A stretch of 38,072 bases of DNA from Pseudonocardiales bacterium (GTDB taxonomy: Bacteria > Actinomycetota > Actinomycetes > Mycobacteriales > Pseudonocardiaceae): contig JAHEXI010000030.1 of NCBI GenBank assembly GCA_023252195.1, positions 1 through 38,072 on the forward strand. The letters are read 5' to 3'. The notes below the pieces were generated by a model. It was not told the DNA's origin and did not search any database. It worked only from the letters and a program-made list of their open reading frames with translations. A program made the translations under genes and the position numbers. Each line of letters begins with the position of its first letter. Within the stretch, counting starts at the first letter, position 1. Below are positions 31,570 to 38,027 of this stretch, piece by piece.

Positions 31570-32754
31570 TTAGGGTTGCAGGAGGATCTTGATGGCGCCG
31601 TCCTGCTTCTTCTGGAAGATCTCGTATGCCTGCGGGGCCTGGGTCAATGGCAGTGTGTGGGTGGCGAAGCCATCCACACACTGCGGGTCGCCGTCGGTGA
31701 GCAACGGCAGGATGTCGGGCACCCACCGCCTGACGTTCGCCTGCCCCATCCGGAGCTGGATCTGCTTGTCGAAGATCGTCAACAGCGGGAGCGGATCGGT
31801 CATGCCGCCGTAGACGCCGATCACCGAGATCGTGCCGCCCCGGCGCACGATGTCGATCGCCAGGTAGAGGGCGTTGAGCCGGTCGACTCCGGCCTGCTGC
31901 ATCAGCGGCGCCGCCACCGCATCGGGCAGCAGCCCGGCCATCTGCTGGGCGATCTTCGCGCTGGGGGACCCGTGCGCCTCCATCCCGACGGCGTCGATGA
32001 CCGCGTCGGGCCCACGGCCGCCGGTCATTTCACGGATCACGTCGCCGAGATCATCCCGGTGCTCGCGCAGGTCGAGCACATCGATGCCGTGCAGCCGAGC
32101 GCGCGCGAGGCGCTCAGGCACCAGGTCGACGCCGATCACCCGTTGCGCACCCCGATGCCGGGCGATCCGGGTGGACATGTCGCCGATCGGCCCGAGACCG
32201 AGCACCACGACGCTGCCGTCCTTCGGGATCCCGGCGTACTCGACCGCTTGCCACGCGGTGGGCAACACATCGGAGAGATAGACGAACCGCTCGTCGGGTA
32301 GACCTTCGGGCACCACGATCGGCAGCGTGTTGCCAAACGGAACCCGCAGGTACTCGGCCTGGCCGCCCGGCACCTGCCCGTAGAGCTTGGTGTAGCCGAA
32401 CAGCGCGGCACCCATCCCCTGGTCCCGGACCTGGGTCGTCTCGCACTGTGACTGCAGTCCCTGAGCGCACATGAAGCACGTTCCGCAGGAGATGTTGAAC
32501 GGGATCACCACGCGTTGACCGGGATGGATCTCGGCGACGCCGGGGCCAACCTCTTCCACGATGCCCATCGGTTCGTGGCCGAGAATGTCGCCCTCGCTCA
32601 GGAACGGACCGAGTACCTCGTAGAGGTGCAGGTCGGATCCGCAGATCCCGGTCGTCGTGATCCGCACGATCGCGTCCGTCGGATCTTCGATCTTCGGATC
32701 GGGGACCGTGTCGATTCGGATGTCGCGCTTGCCGTGCCAGGTCACTGCCTTCAT
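31570..32754 (-). CDS. Zinc-dependent alcohol dehydrogenase (MDR)
   Basis: This 394-residue zinc MDR enzyme has a catalytic-zinc site in TTGICGSDLHLYE and GHEPMG, four structural-zinc Cys in CGTCFMCAQGLQSQC, and a nucleotide-binding GLGPIG. The chain carries an insertion (QQMAGLLPDAVAAPLMQQAG) like the glutathione-independent formaldehyde dehydrogenase group, which is one likely activity; this is inference. The ATG at 32754 has a strong GGAGG site. It has its own SigB-type promoter that overlaps the udgX promoter. Confidence 0.9.
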   Translation of the reverse strand: MKAVTWHGKRDIRIDTVPDPKIEDPTDAIVRITTTGICGSDLHLYEVLGPFLSEGDILGHEPMGIVEEVGPGVAEIHPGQRVVIPFNISCGTCFMCAQGLQSQCETTQVRDQGMGAALFGYTKLYGQVPGGQAEYLRVPFGNTLPIVVPEGLPDERFVYLSDVLPTAWQAVEYAGIPKDGSVVVLGLGPIGDMSTRIARHRGAQRVIGVDLVPERLARARLHGIDVLDLREHRDDLGDVIREMTGGRGPDAVIDAVGMEAHGSPSAKIAQQMAGLLPDAVAAPLMQQAGVDRLNALYLAIDIVRRGGTISVIGVYGGMTDPLPLLTIFDKQIQLRMGQANVRRWVPDILPLLTDGDPQCVDGFATHTLPLTQAPQAYEIFQKKQDGAIKILLQP

Positions 32755-32789
32755 CTGCGTCCTCCTGCGGCTCCGGTCGGTTAGACCGG

Positions 32790-32815
32790 GCATACCCGCT
32801 GCGGAGCACGGGTAC
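32790..32815 (+). promoter_or_regulatory. SigB/SigF-type promoter of udgX
   Basis: GCAT at 32790-32793 and GGGTAC at 32810-32815 are 16 nt apart. The predicted start near 32822 is only a few bases before the ATG at 32825, implying a near-leaderless mRNA; no ribosome site is seen. CATACCCGC (32791-32799) and GCGGGTATG (32819-32827) also form a 9-bp inverted repeat around this region. Confidence 0.5.
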
Positions 32816-32817
32816 TC
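32792..32817 (-). promoter_or_regulatory. SigB/SigF-type promoter of the alcohol dehydrogenase gene
   Basis: On the minus strand GAGT (32814-32817) and GGGTAT (32792-32797) are 16 nt apart. The predicted start lies near 32785, about 31 nt before the ATG. It interleaves base for base with the opposite-facing udgX promoter. Confidence 0.55.
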
Positions 32818-32824
32818 GGCGGGT

Positions 32825-33433
32825 ATGTCAGATCTGGCGGAGCTGCGTCGGAAGGCAGCGGGGTGCACGGCATGTGAGCTCTACGCCGATGCCACGCAGA
32901 CGGTCTTCGGCTCCGGGCCCCCCGGTGCGTCGATGCTGCTGGCCGGCGAGCAACCCGGCGATCGGGAGGACATCGCGGGTGAGCCGTTCGTCGGCCCAGC
33001 CGGTCGGGTGCTTGACCGAGCGCTGGAGCAGGCCGGGGTGGCCCGGACCGACGTCTACGTCACCAATGTGGTGAAACACTTCCGGTTCCGGCGGGAGGGG
33101 CGCGAAGGAAAGGTGCGCATCCACCGCACCCCCGGCGTCGAACACGTCCGGGCCTGCCTGCCCTGGCTGCACGCAGAACTCGCCGCGGTAGGTCCGCAAC
33201 TGCTGGTGACACTGGGGGCGACGGCGGCCAAGGCGTTGCTCGGCTCATCGTTTCGCCTCACCCAGCACCGCGGCGAGGTACTGGCGTACGCGGAACTGCC
33301 GCTGGTGGCCACGATCCATCCGTCCGCCGTGCTGCGCGGCCCCAAGGACCGCCAAGCCGAGATGTTCGACGATCTGATGGCCGACCTGCAGTTGGCCGGC
33401 CGCACTGTCAGCGGCCTTAGCGGAGCTGGTTAG
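32825..33433 (+). CDS. udgX: UdgX-type uracil-DNA glycosylase
   Basis: This 202-residue member of the family 4-like uracil-DNA glycosylases has LLAGEQPGDREDIAG (motif at 41-45) and PFVGPAGRVLD. The UdgX-specific insert is KVRIHRTPG, with His100 in the place of the His that becomes covalently linked to the abasic site in Mycobacterium smegmatis UdgX. ATIHPSAVLR is the second motif. Visible Fe-S candidates are Cys14, Cys17 and Cys111, with KHFRF replacing the KC motif of family 4. It converges with the DUF6328 gene, overlapping by 17 bases. Confidence 0.92.
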   Translation: MSDLAELRRKAAGCTACELYADATQTVFGSGPPGASMLLAGEQPGDREDIAGEPFVGPAGRVLDRALEQAGVARTDVYVTNVVKHFRFRREGREGKVRIHRTPGVEHVRACLPWLHAELAAVGPQLLVTLGATAAKALLGSSFRLTQHRGEVLAYAELPLVATIHPSAVLRGPKDRQAEMFDDLMADLQLAGRTVSGLSGAG

Positions 33434-33917
33434 CGGCCGAATCCGGGGACTGGTGCTCCGCGGCGTACTCACGCTGGCGAAGCGGAAGCAGGAACCACAG
33501 CACGCTGAAACCGACAACGGTCAGCGCACAGGCCAGTATTGCCGGCCAATCGCCGAGTACCACATCGGCCAGCAAGAAGATGGTGGCGCTCATCGCGATG
33601 GCCAGACTCGCCAACCCGGCGATCGCGAACCCGTTGGACACTCGCAGGATCTCCCGGCGTTGCCGCTGCCGGAACAACATCCGATGCCATGCCGCCGGGG
33701 CGGTCATCAACGCCACCGCGATCAGCGCGAAGGCTACCGCCACCAGGTGCGCGCCGTGCTGCACGTCGGTGGCCCGTCGATAGGTGTCGGTGAAAACGAT
33801 CGAGAGCAGGAAACCGAACAGGATCTGCACACCGGCCAGCGCCACCCGCAGCTCTTGGAGCAGGTCGTTGATGTTCCGCGCCAGCCGCTGAGGCTCGTCT
33901 TCAGGAACACCGGACAT
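33417..33917 (-). CDS. DUF6328 family membrane protein
   Basis: This 166-residue protein has four predicted helices in two hairpins: LLQELRVALAGVQILFGFLL, SIVFTDTYRRATDVQHGAHL, then VAVAFALIAVALMTAPAAWH and a later pair ending LTVVGFSVLWFLLPL. The RLARNINDLLQELRVA N-terminus is distinctive of the family. Function unknown. It is divergent from the Holin-X operon; its neighbours are stress-type genes. Confidence 0.8.
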   Translation of the reverse strand: MSGVPEDEPQRLARNINDLLQELRVALAGVQILFGFLLSIVFTDTYRRATDVQHGAHLVAVAFALIAVALMTAPAAWHRMLFRQRQRREILRVSNGFAIAGLASLAIAMSATIFLLADVVLGDWPAILACALTVVGFSVLWFLLPLRQREYAAEHQSPDSAANQLR

Positions 33918-33959
33918 ACGCCACCTCGCGAGAGCTGTTCACAGTTGACGCCGCAACAC

Positions 33960-33985
33960 GGGTAAACCACCCCGATGCCGGGTAT
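33960..33985 (+). promoter_or_regulatory. SigB/SigF-type promoter of the Holin-X/DUF3618/DUF4235 operon
   Basis: GGGT at 33960-33963 and GGGTAT at 33980-33985 are 16 nt apart, the same geometry as the other three sites. The predicted start near 33992 leaves a leader of about 32 nt, including an AAGGAGGAGG ribosome site. Confidence 0.55.
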
Positions 33986-34023
33986 GTCGTTGAGACTACG
34001 GGCGAAGGGCCAAGGAGGAGGCG

Positions 34024-34440
34024 ATGACGATTCGCGAGCAGGGGCAGACCAGTGGCGCTGACGCATCTGTCGGTCAGCTGGTGGAGCAGCTATCCGCACA
34101 GATCTCCGCACTGGTGCGCGACGAGATGGCGCTGGCTACTGCTGAGATGAAACGCAAAGGGGCCCAAGCCGGTATCGGTATCGGTATCGGGGGCGCCGGC
34201 GCGGTTGTGGGATTGCTGGGGCTCGGCGCGCTGGTCGCAGCGGCGATCCTGGGATTGGCGATTGTGCTAGCGGCATGGCTGGCCGCGCTGATCATCGGTG
34301 TGGTGCTGTTGGTGGTCGCTGGAGTGATCTCGGCAGCCGGGATCACGCAGGTGCGCAACTCGGCGCCGCCGGTGCCTGAGAAGGCCGTGCGGAGCACGAA
34401 GCAGGACATCGAGACGGTGAAGGAGAGCGTGCACCGATGA
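34024..34440 (+). CDS. Actinobacterial Holin-X family (phage holin-like) membrane protein
   Basis: This 138-residue protein has an N-terminal amphipathic helix (VGQLVEQLSAQISALVRDEM, then ALATAEMKRKGAQAG), typical of the Holin-X/DUF1469 family, and two long hydrophobic segments (about 50-110). Despite the family name no phage genes are nearby. Its stop overlaps the next start as ATGA. It is the first gene of a coupled three-gene operon under a SigB-type promoter. Its role is probably in the cell envelope (inference). Confidence 0.85.
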   Translation: MTIREQGQTSGADASVGQLVEQLSAQISALVRDEMALATAEMKRKGAQAGIGIGIGGAGAVVGLLGLGALVAAAILGLAIVLAAWLAALIIGVVLLVVAGVISAAGITQVRNSAPPVPEKAVRSTKQDIETVKESVHR

Positions 34441-34910
34441 GTAGCCGCGAGCAGCAACGACTCCAGGAAGCGCAGCTCCAGGGAGAGATCGAGGAGCTGC
34501 GTAGCGACCTGGGCGAGACCGTGGAGGCCTTGGTTCATAAGGCCGACTTGCCCGCTCGAGCCAAGGAACGCGGCAATGAGCTGAAAACCGAAGCCATCGA
34601 ACGCGGCACCGAGTTGAAAGAAGAAGCCATCGGACGTGGCATCGAGCTGCATCAGCAAGCGGTCCAACGCGGCACCGAGTTGCTCGAACGGGGCAACGAG
34701 TTCAAAGGCCAGTTGCTAGAACGCGGCAACGAGTTCAAGGGCCAGGTGCTGGCGCGGAGCGGCGAGCTGCGTGACCGGGCTGTCGAGGCTGCGGAGCGGG
34801 CTCGGGAGGGTGTGAGTCAGGCCCCAAAAGAGCGGTGGGTCAAGCTGGCCTGCGCCGGGCTCGCATTGGTCGCCGTGATGGTGATCGTGCGAAGGGTGCG
34901 AGCCTCGTGA
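34437..34910 (+). CDS. DUF3618-type protein with hendecad (11-residue) repeats and a C-terminal membrane anchor
   Basis: This 157-residue protein has a DUF3618 N-terminus (QGEIEELRSDLGETVEALVH), then tandem 11-residue repeats: ERGNELKTEAI (44-54), ERGTELKEEAI (55-65), GRGIELHQQAV (66-76), a 7-residue unit QRGTELL (77-83), ERGNEFKGQLL (84-94), ERGNEFKGQVL (95-105) and ARSGELRDRAV (106-116). A single membrane helix (about 136-151) ends it, followed by basic residues. The repeats form a long charged amphipathic helix with the periodicity of group 3 LEA proteins. Function unknown. Its stop overlaps the next start as GTGA. Confidence 0.8.
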   Translation: MSSREQQRLQEAQLQGEIEELRSDLGETVEALVHKADLPARAKERGNELKTEAIERGTELKEEAIGRGIELHQQAVQRGTELLERGNEFKGQLLERGNEFKGQVLARSGELRDRAVEAAERAREGVSQAPKERWVKLACAGLALVAVMVIVRRVRAS

Positions 34911-35191
34911 TTCCCAGGAGCAAGACGACTCATAGACTGTTGGGCATCGCCAGTGGCGTTCTCGGCGGGGCACTGGCTGGTGCCGTGTTCAAGAGATATT
35001 GGCGTGGACTGTTCGAGGACTCACACGAAGTGCCCGAGCCGACAGCGCTGGACCGCGATATCCGTGAGGTATTGGTTGTCGCGGCGTTGCAGGGGGCGGT
35101 CGCCGGCGTGATCAGAGCGGCACTAGGTCGGATGACCGAACACGGTTACCGACGGTTCAGCGTTGAAGAAGTTGAAGAATTGGAACGCTGA
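34907..35191 (+). CDS. DUF4235 family membrane protein
   Basis: This 94-residue protein starts at GTG 34907, overlapping the previous stop. It has two membrane segments, LLGIASGVLGGALAGAVFKR and VVAALQGAVAGVIRAALGRM, with the GxLxGxxFKxxW pattern of DUF4235, and an acidic C-terminus. It is the third member of the coupled operon. DUF4235 and DUF3618 genes are commonly adjacent in actinobacteria. Function unknown. Confidence 0.8.
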   Translation: MIPRSKTTHRLLGIASGVLGGALAGAVFKRYWRGLFEDSHEVPEPTALDRDIREVLVVAALQGAVAGVIRAALGRMTEHGYRRFSVEEVEELER

Positions 35192-35243
35192 CCAGCAGAC
35201 GCTGCGCAGCGTCGCTCCGTCGACTTGCGTGCCTCGCAACCGG

Positions 35244-35570
35244 CTACCCGGCCGATCTGGGCGCCAAACGTGGCCGCAGCGCGACAGCTGGGACCAGATG
35301 GTCGTCGAGGGTCAGCCGAACATCTCCGGAGCCGTCGCTGATCGGAACCCACACCACGCCGTACCACTCGCCCCGGGAGCCACGGACCCAGCGTTTCAAC
35401 ATGCCGGGAACCCGGCCGGTGAGGTCGAGGCCGTCGGCGACGACTCGCCGGCGGTGATCGGGAGGTAGCGGGAACATCATGTCGAGGTCGATCCATACCG
35501 CCCGGGCGCGGATCGCCTGACCGCCGGTGATGCCCTCACCGCCATTAGCGCCGATCCATCCGAGCGTCAC
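35244..35570 (-). CDS. Conserved hypothetical protein
   Basis: A 108-residue soluble protein from a GTG start. The conserved-looking core is AIRARAVWIDLDMMFPLPPD, then HRRRVVADGLDLTGRVPGML and GEWYGVVWVPI. I think it recurs in actinobacteria but I know no function or family name. It stands alone between the DUF4235 gene (converging) and glucokinase. Confidence 0.55.
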   Translation of the reverse strand: MTLGWIGANGGEGITGGQAIRARAVWIDLDMMFPLPPDHRRRVVADGLDLTGRVPGMLKRWVRGSRGEWYGVVWVPISDGSGDVRLTLDDHLVPAVALRPRLAPRSAG

Positions 35571-35690
35571 GCGCGGCTCCCTGGTCGACTCGTGCTGAGG
35601 TTCTCAGCTGCTCAGCCGAGCGCGGGGGAGCGCGCCTACGTCAACCCAGTATGTCCCGCCGAAGCCGACGGCGTCGACTACGAGGGTCGA

Positions 35691-36662
35691 CTATGAGGGG
35701 ATGCGGGCCAGGTCGGCGGCACCAACGAGGCCGGCGTCGGGACCCAGTTGGGCGATCCGTAGCTCAGCGAGCGGTCGGTATCCGCGGCCGGTCAAGGATG
35801 CGGCGAACGCGGCGGCCGCGGGAGCGCGCAGCACCTCACCGGCAGCGGATACGCCACCACCGATGACGAACAGGCCGGGGTCCAGGATCGCGGCCAGCCC
35901 GGCCAGCCCGCGGCCCAACCACACCCCGACCACGTCGAAGCACTGCAACGCCATCGCATCACCGGCGTGCGCGGCCTGGGTGATCATCGCGCCGGTGATG
36001 TTCTCCGGCCGGCCACCGGCCAAGCGCAACAGTTCCCCTGCTCTGTCGGGGACGTCACCGGCGAGCTGCTGGGCTTCCCGGACGAGTGCTCGACCACTGA
36101 CGTACTGCTCCCAGCAACCCCGCAAGCCGCATCCGCAGCGCCGCCCGTCCGGGACGACTGTGATGTGGCCGAACTCTGCTGCGGCGCCGAACTGTCCCCG
36201 CAGCAGCCGGCCATCGCCAACGATGCCGCCTCCGATGCCGGTTCCCACGGTGACGGCCACCACGTGGTCCACCCCCCGGCCGGCGCCGAACCGGGCCTCC
36301 GCCCAGGCAGCAGCGTTGGCGTCGTTCTCGACCACCACGGGTAGCCCCAGCCGGCGCGCAAGCGTCGCCCGCAGCGGCTCGCCGCGCCACGCGAGGTTCG
36401 GGGAGAACATCACCGTGGCGCGCTGCGCGTCGATGAAACCGGCCGCCCCGACGCCGACCGCCGCGACGTCGTACTTACTGGTGAGATCGCCCACTGCGGC
36501 GGCTATCACGCTTTCGATCAGCGACACGTCCTCGGCGGGAGTGTCGCGGTGCGCGGTGGCGACGATCGTGCCTTGCTCGTCGACGACACCGGCGGCGACC
36601 TTCGTGCCACCGATGTCCACCCCGATGGTCAGCGTTCCCATCGTCACGGTTCCCATAGTCAC
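35691..36662 (-). CDS. glk: ROK-family glucokinase
   Basis: This 323-residue ROK-family sugar kinase has the phosphate-binding start TIGVDIGGTKVAAGVVDEQG, the substrate motif VVENDANAAAWAEARFG, the GTGIGGGIVGDGRLLRG loop and the ROK zinc motif CGCGLRGCWEQYVSG. It should phosphorylate glucose with ATP. Its ATG overlaps the otsB stop as a 4-base overlap, so the two are cotranscribed and coupled. The first codons contain several Met/Val starts; an ATG 7 codons in is an alternative. Confidence 0.9.
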   Translation of the reverse strand: MTMGTVTMGTLTIGVDIGGTKVAAGVVDEQGTIVATAHRDTPAEDVSLIESVIAAAVGDLTSKYDVAAVGVGAAGFIDAQRATVMFSPNLAWRGEPLRATLARRLGLPVVVENDANAAAWAEARFGAGRGVDHVVAVTVGTGIGGGIVGDGRLLRGQFGAAAEFGHITVVPDGRRCGCGLRGCWEQYVSGRALVREAQQLAGDVPDRAGELLRLAGGRPENITGAMITQAAHAGDAMALQCFDVVGVWLGRGLAGLAAILDPGLFVIGGGVSAAGEVLRAPAAAAFAASLTGRGYRPLAELRIAQLGPDAGLVGAADLARIPS

Positions 36663-37495
36663 AGTTGGGTGTGCGCCAGTGCGTTCAGAAACTGCTGCAC
36701 CTCCGCGGTCGACTCCAGAACGAAATCCGCGGCGGTGGCCCGACCGGCCTGTTCGGGGTTCCCGAGGTCGGCGACGACGACGCCGATGCCCGGTCCACTG
36801 CTGGATTCCTTCAATGCCCTGAAGGCGTCCTCATCGGTGATGTCGTCGCCGAGATACAGCGCCACGTATTCTTCGCCCTCGACTCCCAAGGCGTGGCGCA
36901 GGTACTGAACGGCCTTGCCCTTGTCCCAGTCGACCTTCGGTTGGATCTCGTAGACCATCTTGCCGGGGGTGACTTTGAGCTGGTCGGGATATTCGGCCAG
37001 CAGCGTGTCCACGGCCGCGGTGACCGAGGGCCGATGCTTCGGCGCCACCATTCGGTAGTGCACCGCGACCGAGAACCGCTTCGGCTCGATCGCCGCGCCC
37101 TCAATTGCTCCGACTTCGGTGTTCAGCCGGTCGGTGACGGTGGACAGCAGGTCCTCGAAACCGGTGACCGCATCGTGGCGGACCGTACCGTCGCGGTGCC
37201 CGCCGATGTCGAAGCCATGGCTGCCTGCCACCACCAGGCCGTCGACACCCATCCACTGGTCGATGATGGGTCGATCCCGGCCGCTGACCACGCAGACCGT
37301 TGTGCGCTCTGCGAGCCTGCGTACCGCGTCTCGCATGCTGTCGGAGATGATGGCGTCCTGTGGCCGATCCACGATCGGCGTCAGCGTTCCGTCGTAATCG
37401 AGGAACACCGCCGGCCGGCGACCATCCAGGCGCTGGGCGAACTGCTCGCTATCGTGTAGCGCGTGTGGCAGGTCTGCGATGCGCGACAAGAGCAC
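36659..37495 (-). CDS. otsB: Trehalose-6-phosphate phosphatase
   Basis: This 278-residue HAD-superfamily phosphatase shows the nucleophile motif FLDYDGTLTPIV (DxDxT type), VVSGRDRPII as motif II, VYEIQPKVDWDKGKAVQYLR and YLGDDITDEDAF. It makes trehalose from trehalose 6-phosphate, a compatible solute. The start is a GTG with an AGGTAGG site; no better internal start is available. Coupled to glk, which could return glucose from trehalose turnover to glucose 6-phosphate. No otsA is in the window. Confidence 0.92.
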   Translation of the reverse strand: MLLSRIADLPHALHDSEQFAQRLDGRRPAVFLDYDGTLTPIVDRPQDAIISDSMRDAVRRLAERTTVCVVSGRDRPIIDQWMGVDGLVVAGSHGFDIGGHRDGTVRHDAVTGFEDLLSTVTDRLNTEVGAIEGAAIEPKRFSVAVHYRMVAPKHRPSVTAAVDTLLAEYPDQLKVTPGKMVYEIQPKVDWDKGKAVQYLRHALGVEGEEYVALYLGDDITDEDAFRALKESSSGPGIGVVVADLGNPEQAGRATAADFVLESTAEVQQFLNALAHTQL

Positions 37496-37931
37496 TGCGT
37501 GAGCCTACCTGTCGGCGGCGGTGCGTTCGCCATAACCGACTGGTCGCGTGCATCGCAGCGAGCCCGATCAGCAGCATCGAGCTGCCGGCGTGCCACGGTG
37601 TCGCCGCTGCGAGGCCGGCCCATTGCGCGAACCCGGACAACGTCACAGTGACAGCGCACCCGATCAATGCCGTGGTGGCTACTACCCGCCGGCGCCACCC
37701 GTGGGCCGGCGGTGCCGACGATTGAGCCGAGCGCAGCAGGCCGGCGTAGATCCGGCGGCGGCGCACCACATGGATAGCGGTAAGTGTGGTCCAGGCGATT
37801 GCAGTCACGACGTGTGGCACCGGCAGTGGAATCGTGACGAAAGAAACCAGCAACGCCGCCAGCACCCCGAACTCCACGGTGGCGCGCATTCCATCGTGCG
37901 GTCGACGTCGTGAACTCGACCGTACCGACAT
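37449..37931 (-). CDS. Four-helix membrane protein, DUF4405-like
   Basis: About 160 residues with four hydrophobic helices and two His-containing motifs, VPHVVTAIAWTTLTAIHVVR and WHAGSSMLLIGLAAMHATSR, arranged like the heme-type helices of DUF4405/cytochrome-b-like proteins. The family call is tentative. The start MSVRSSSRRR at 37931 is preferred over 37976. Its 3' end overlaps the otsB start by 47 bases in the same direction, so it may be the first gene of the otsB-glk operon. Confidence 0.6.
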   Translation of the reverse strand: MSVRSSSRRRPHDGMRATVEFGVLAALLVSFVTIPLPVPHVVTAIAWTTLTAIHVVRRRRIYAGLLRSAQSSAPPAHGWRRRVVATTALIGCAVTVTLSGFAQWAGLAAATPWHAGSSMLLIGLAAMHATSRLWRTHRRRQVGSRSALVAHRRPATRATR

Positions 37932-37993
37932 TCCGCCGCGCGGAAACGTCGGCTTGATCCCAACCGGTCGAAGCAATTGATCTTGGTGTAGAT

Positions 37994-38018
37994 CCTCGGC
38001 GAAGTGTGATCGCCGAGG
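37994..38018. repeat. Hairpin at the presumed left end of the IS30 element
   Basis: CCTCGGCG (37994-38001) pairs perfectly with CGCCGAGG (38011-38018) around a 9-nt loop. It runs into the ribosome site of the transposase gene. Insertion sequences often carry such structures to block read-through transcription or translation from outside. Confidence 0.45.
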
Positions 38019-38027
38019 AGGAGCTGA

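Noticed and set aside
34024-34440. Phage origin suggested by the Holin-X family name
   Set aside because: No phage structural, lysin or integrase genes are near, and this family is common in actinobacterial chromosomes.
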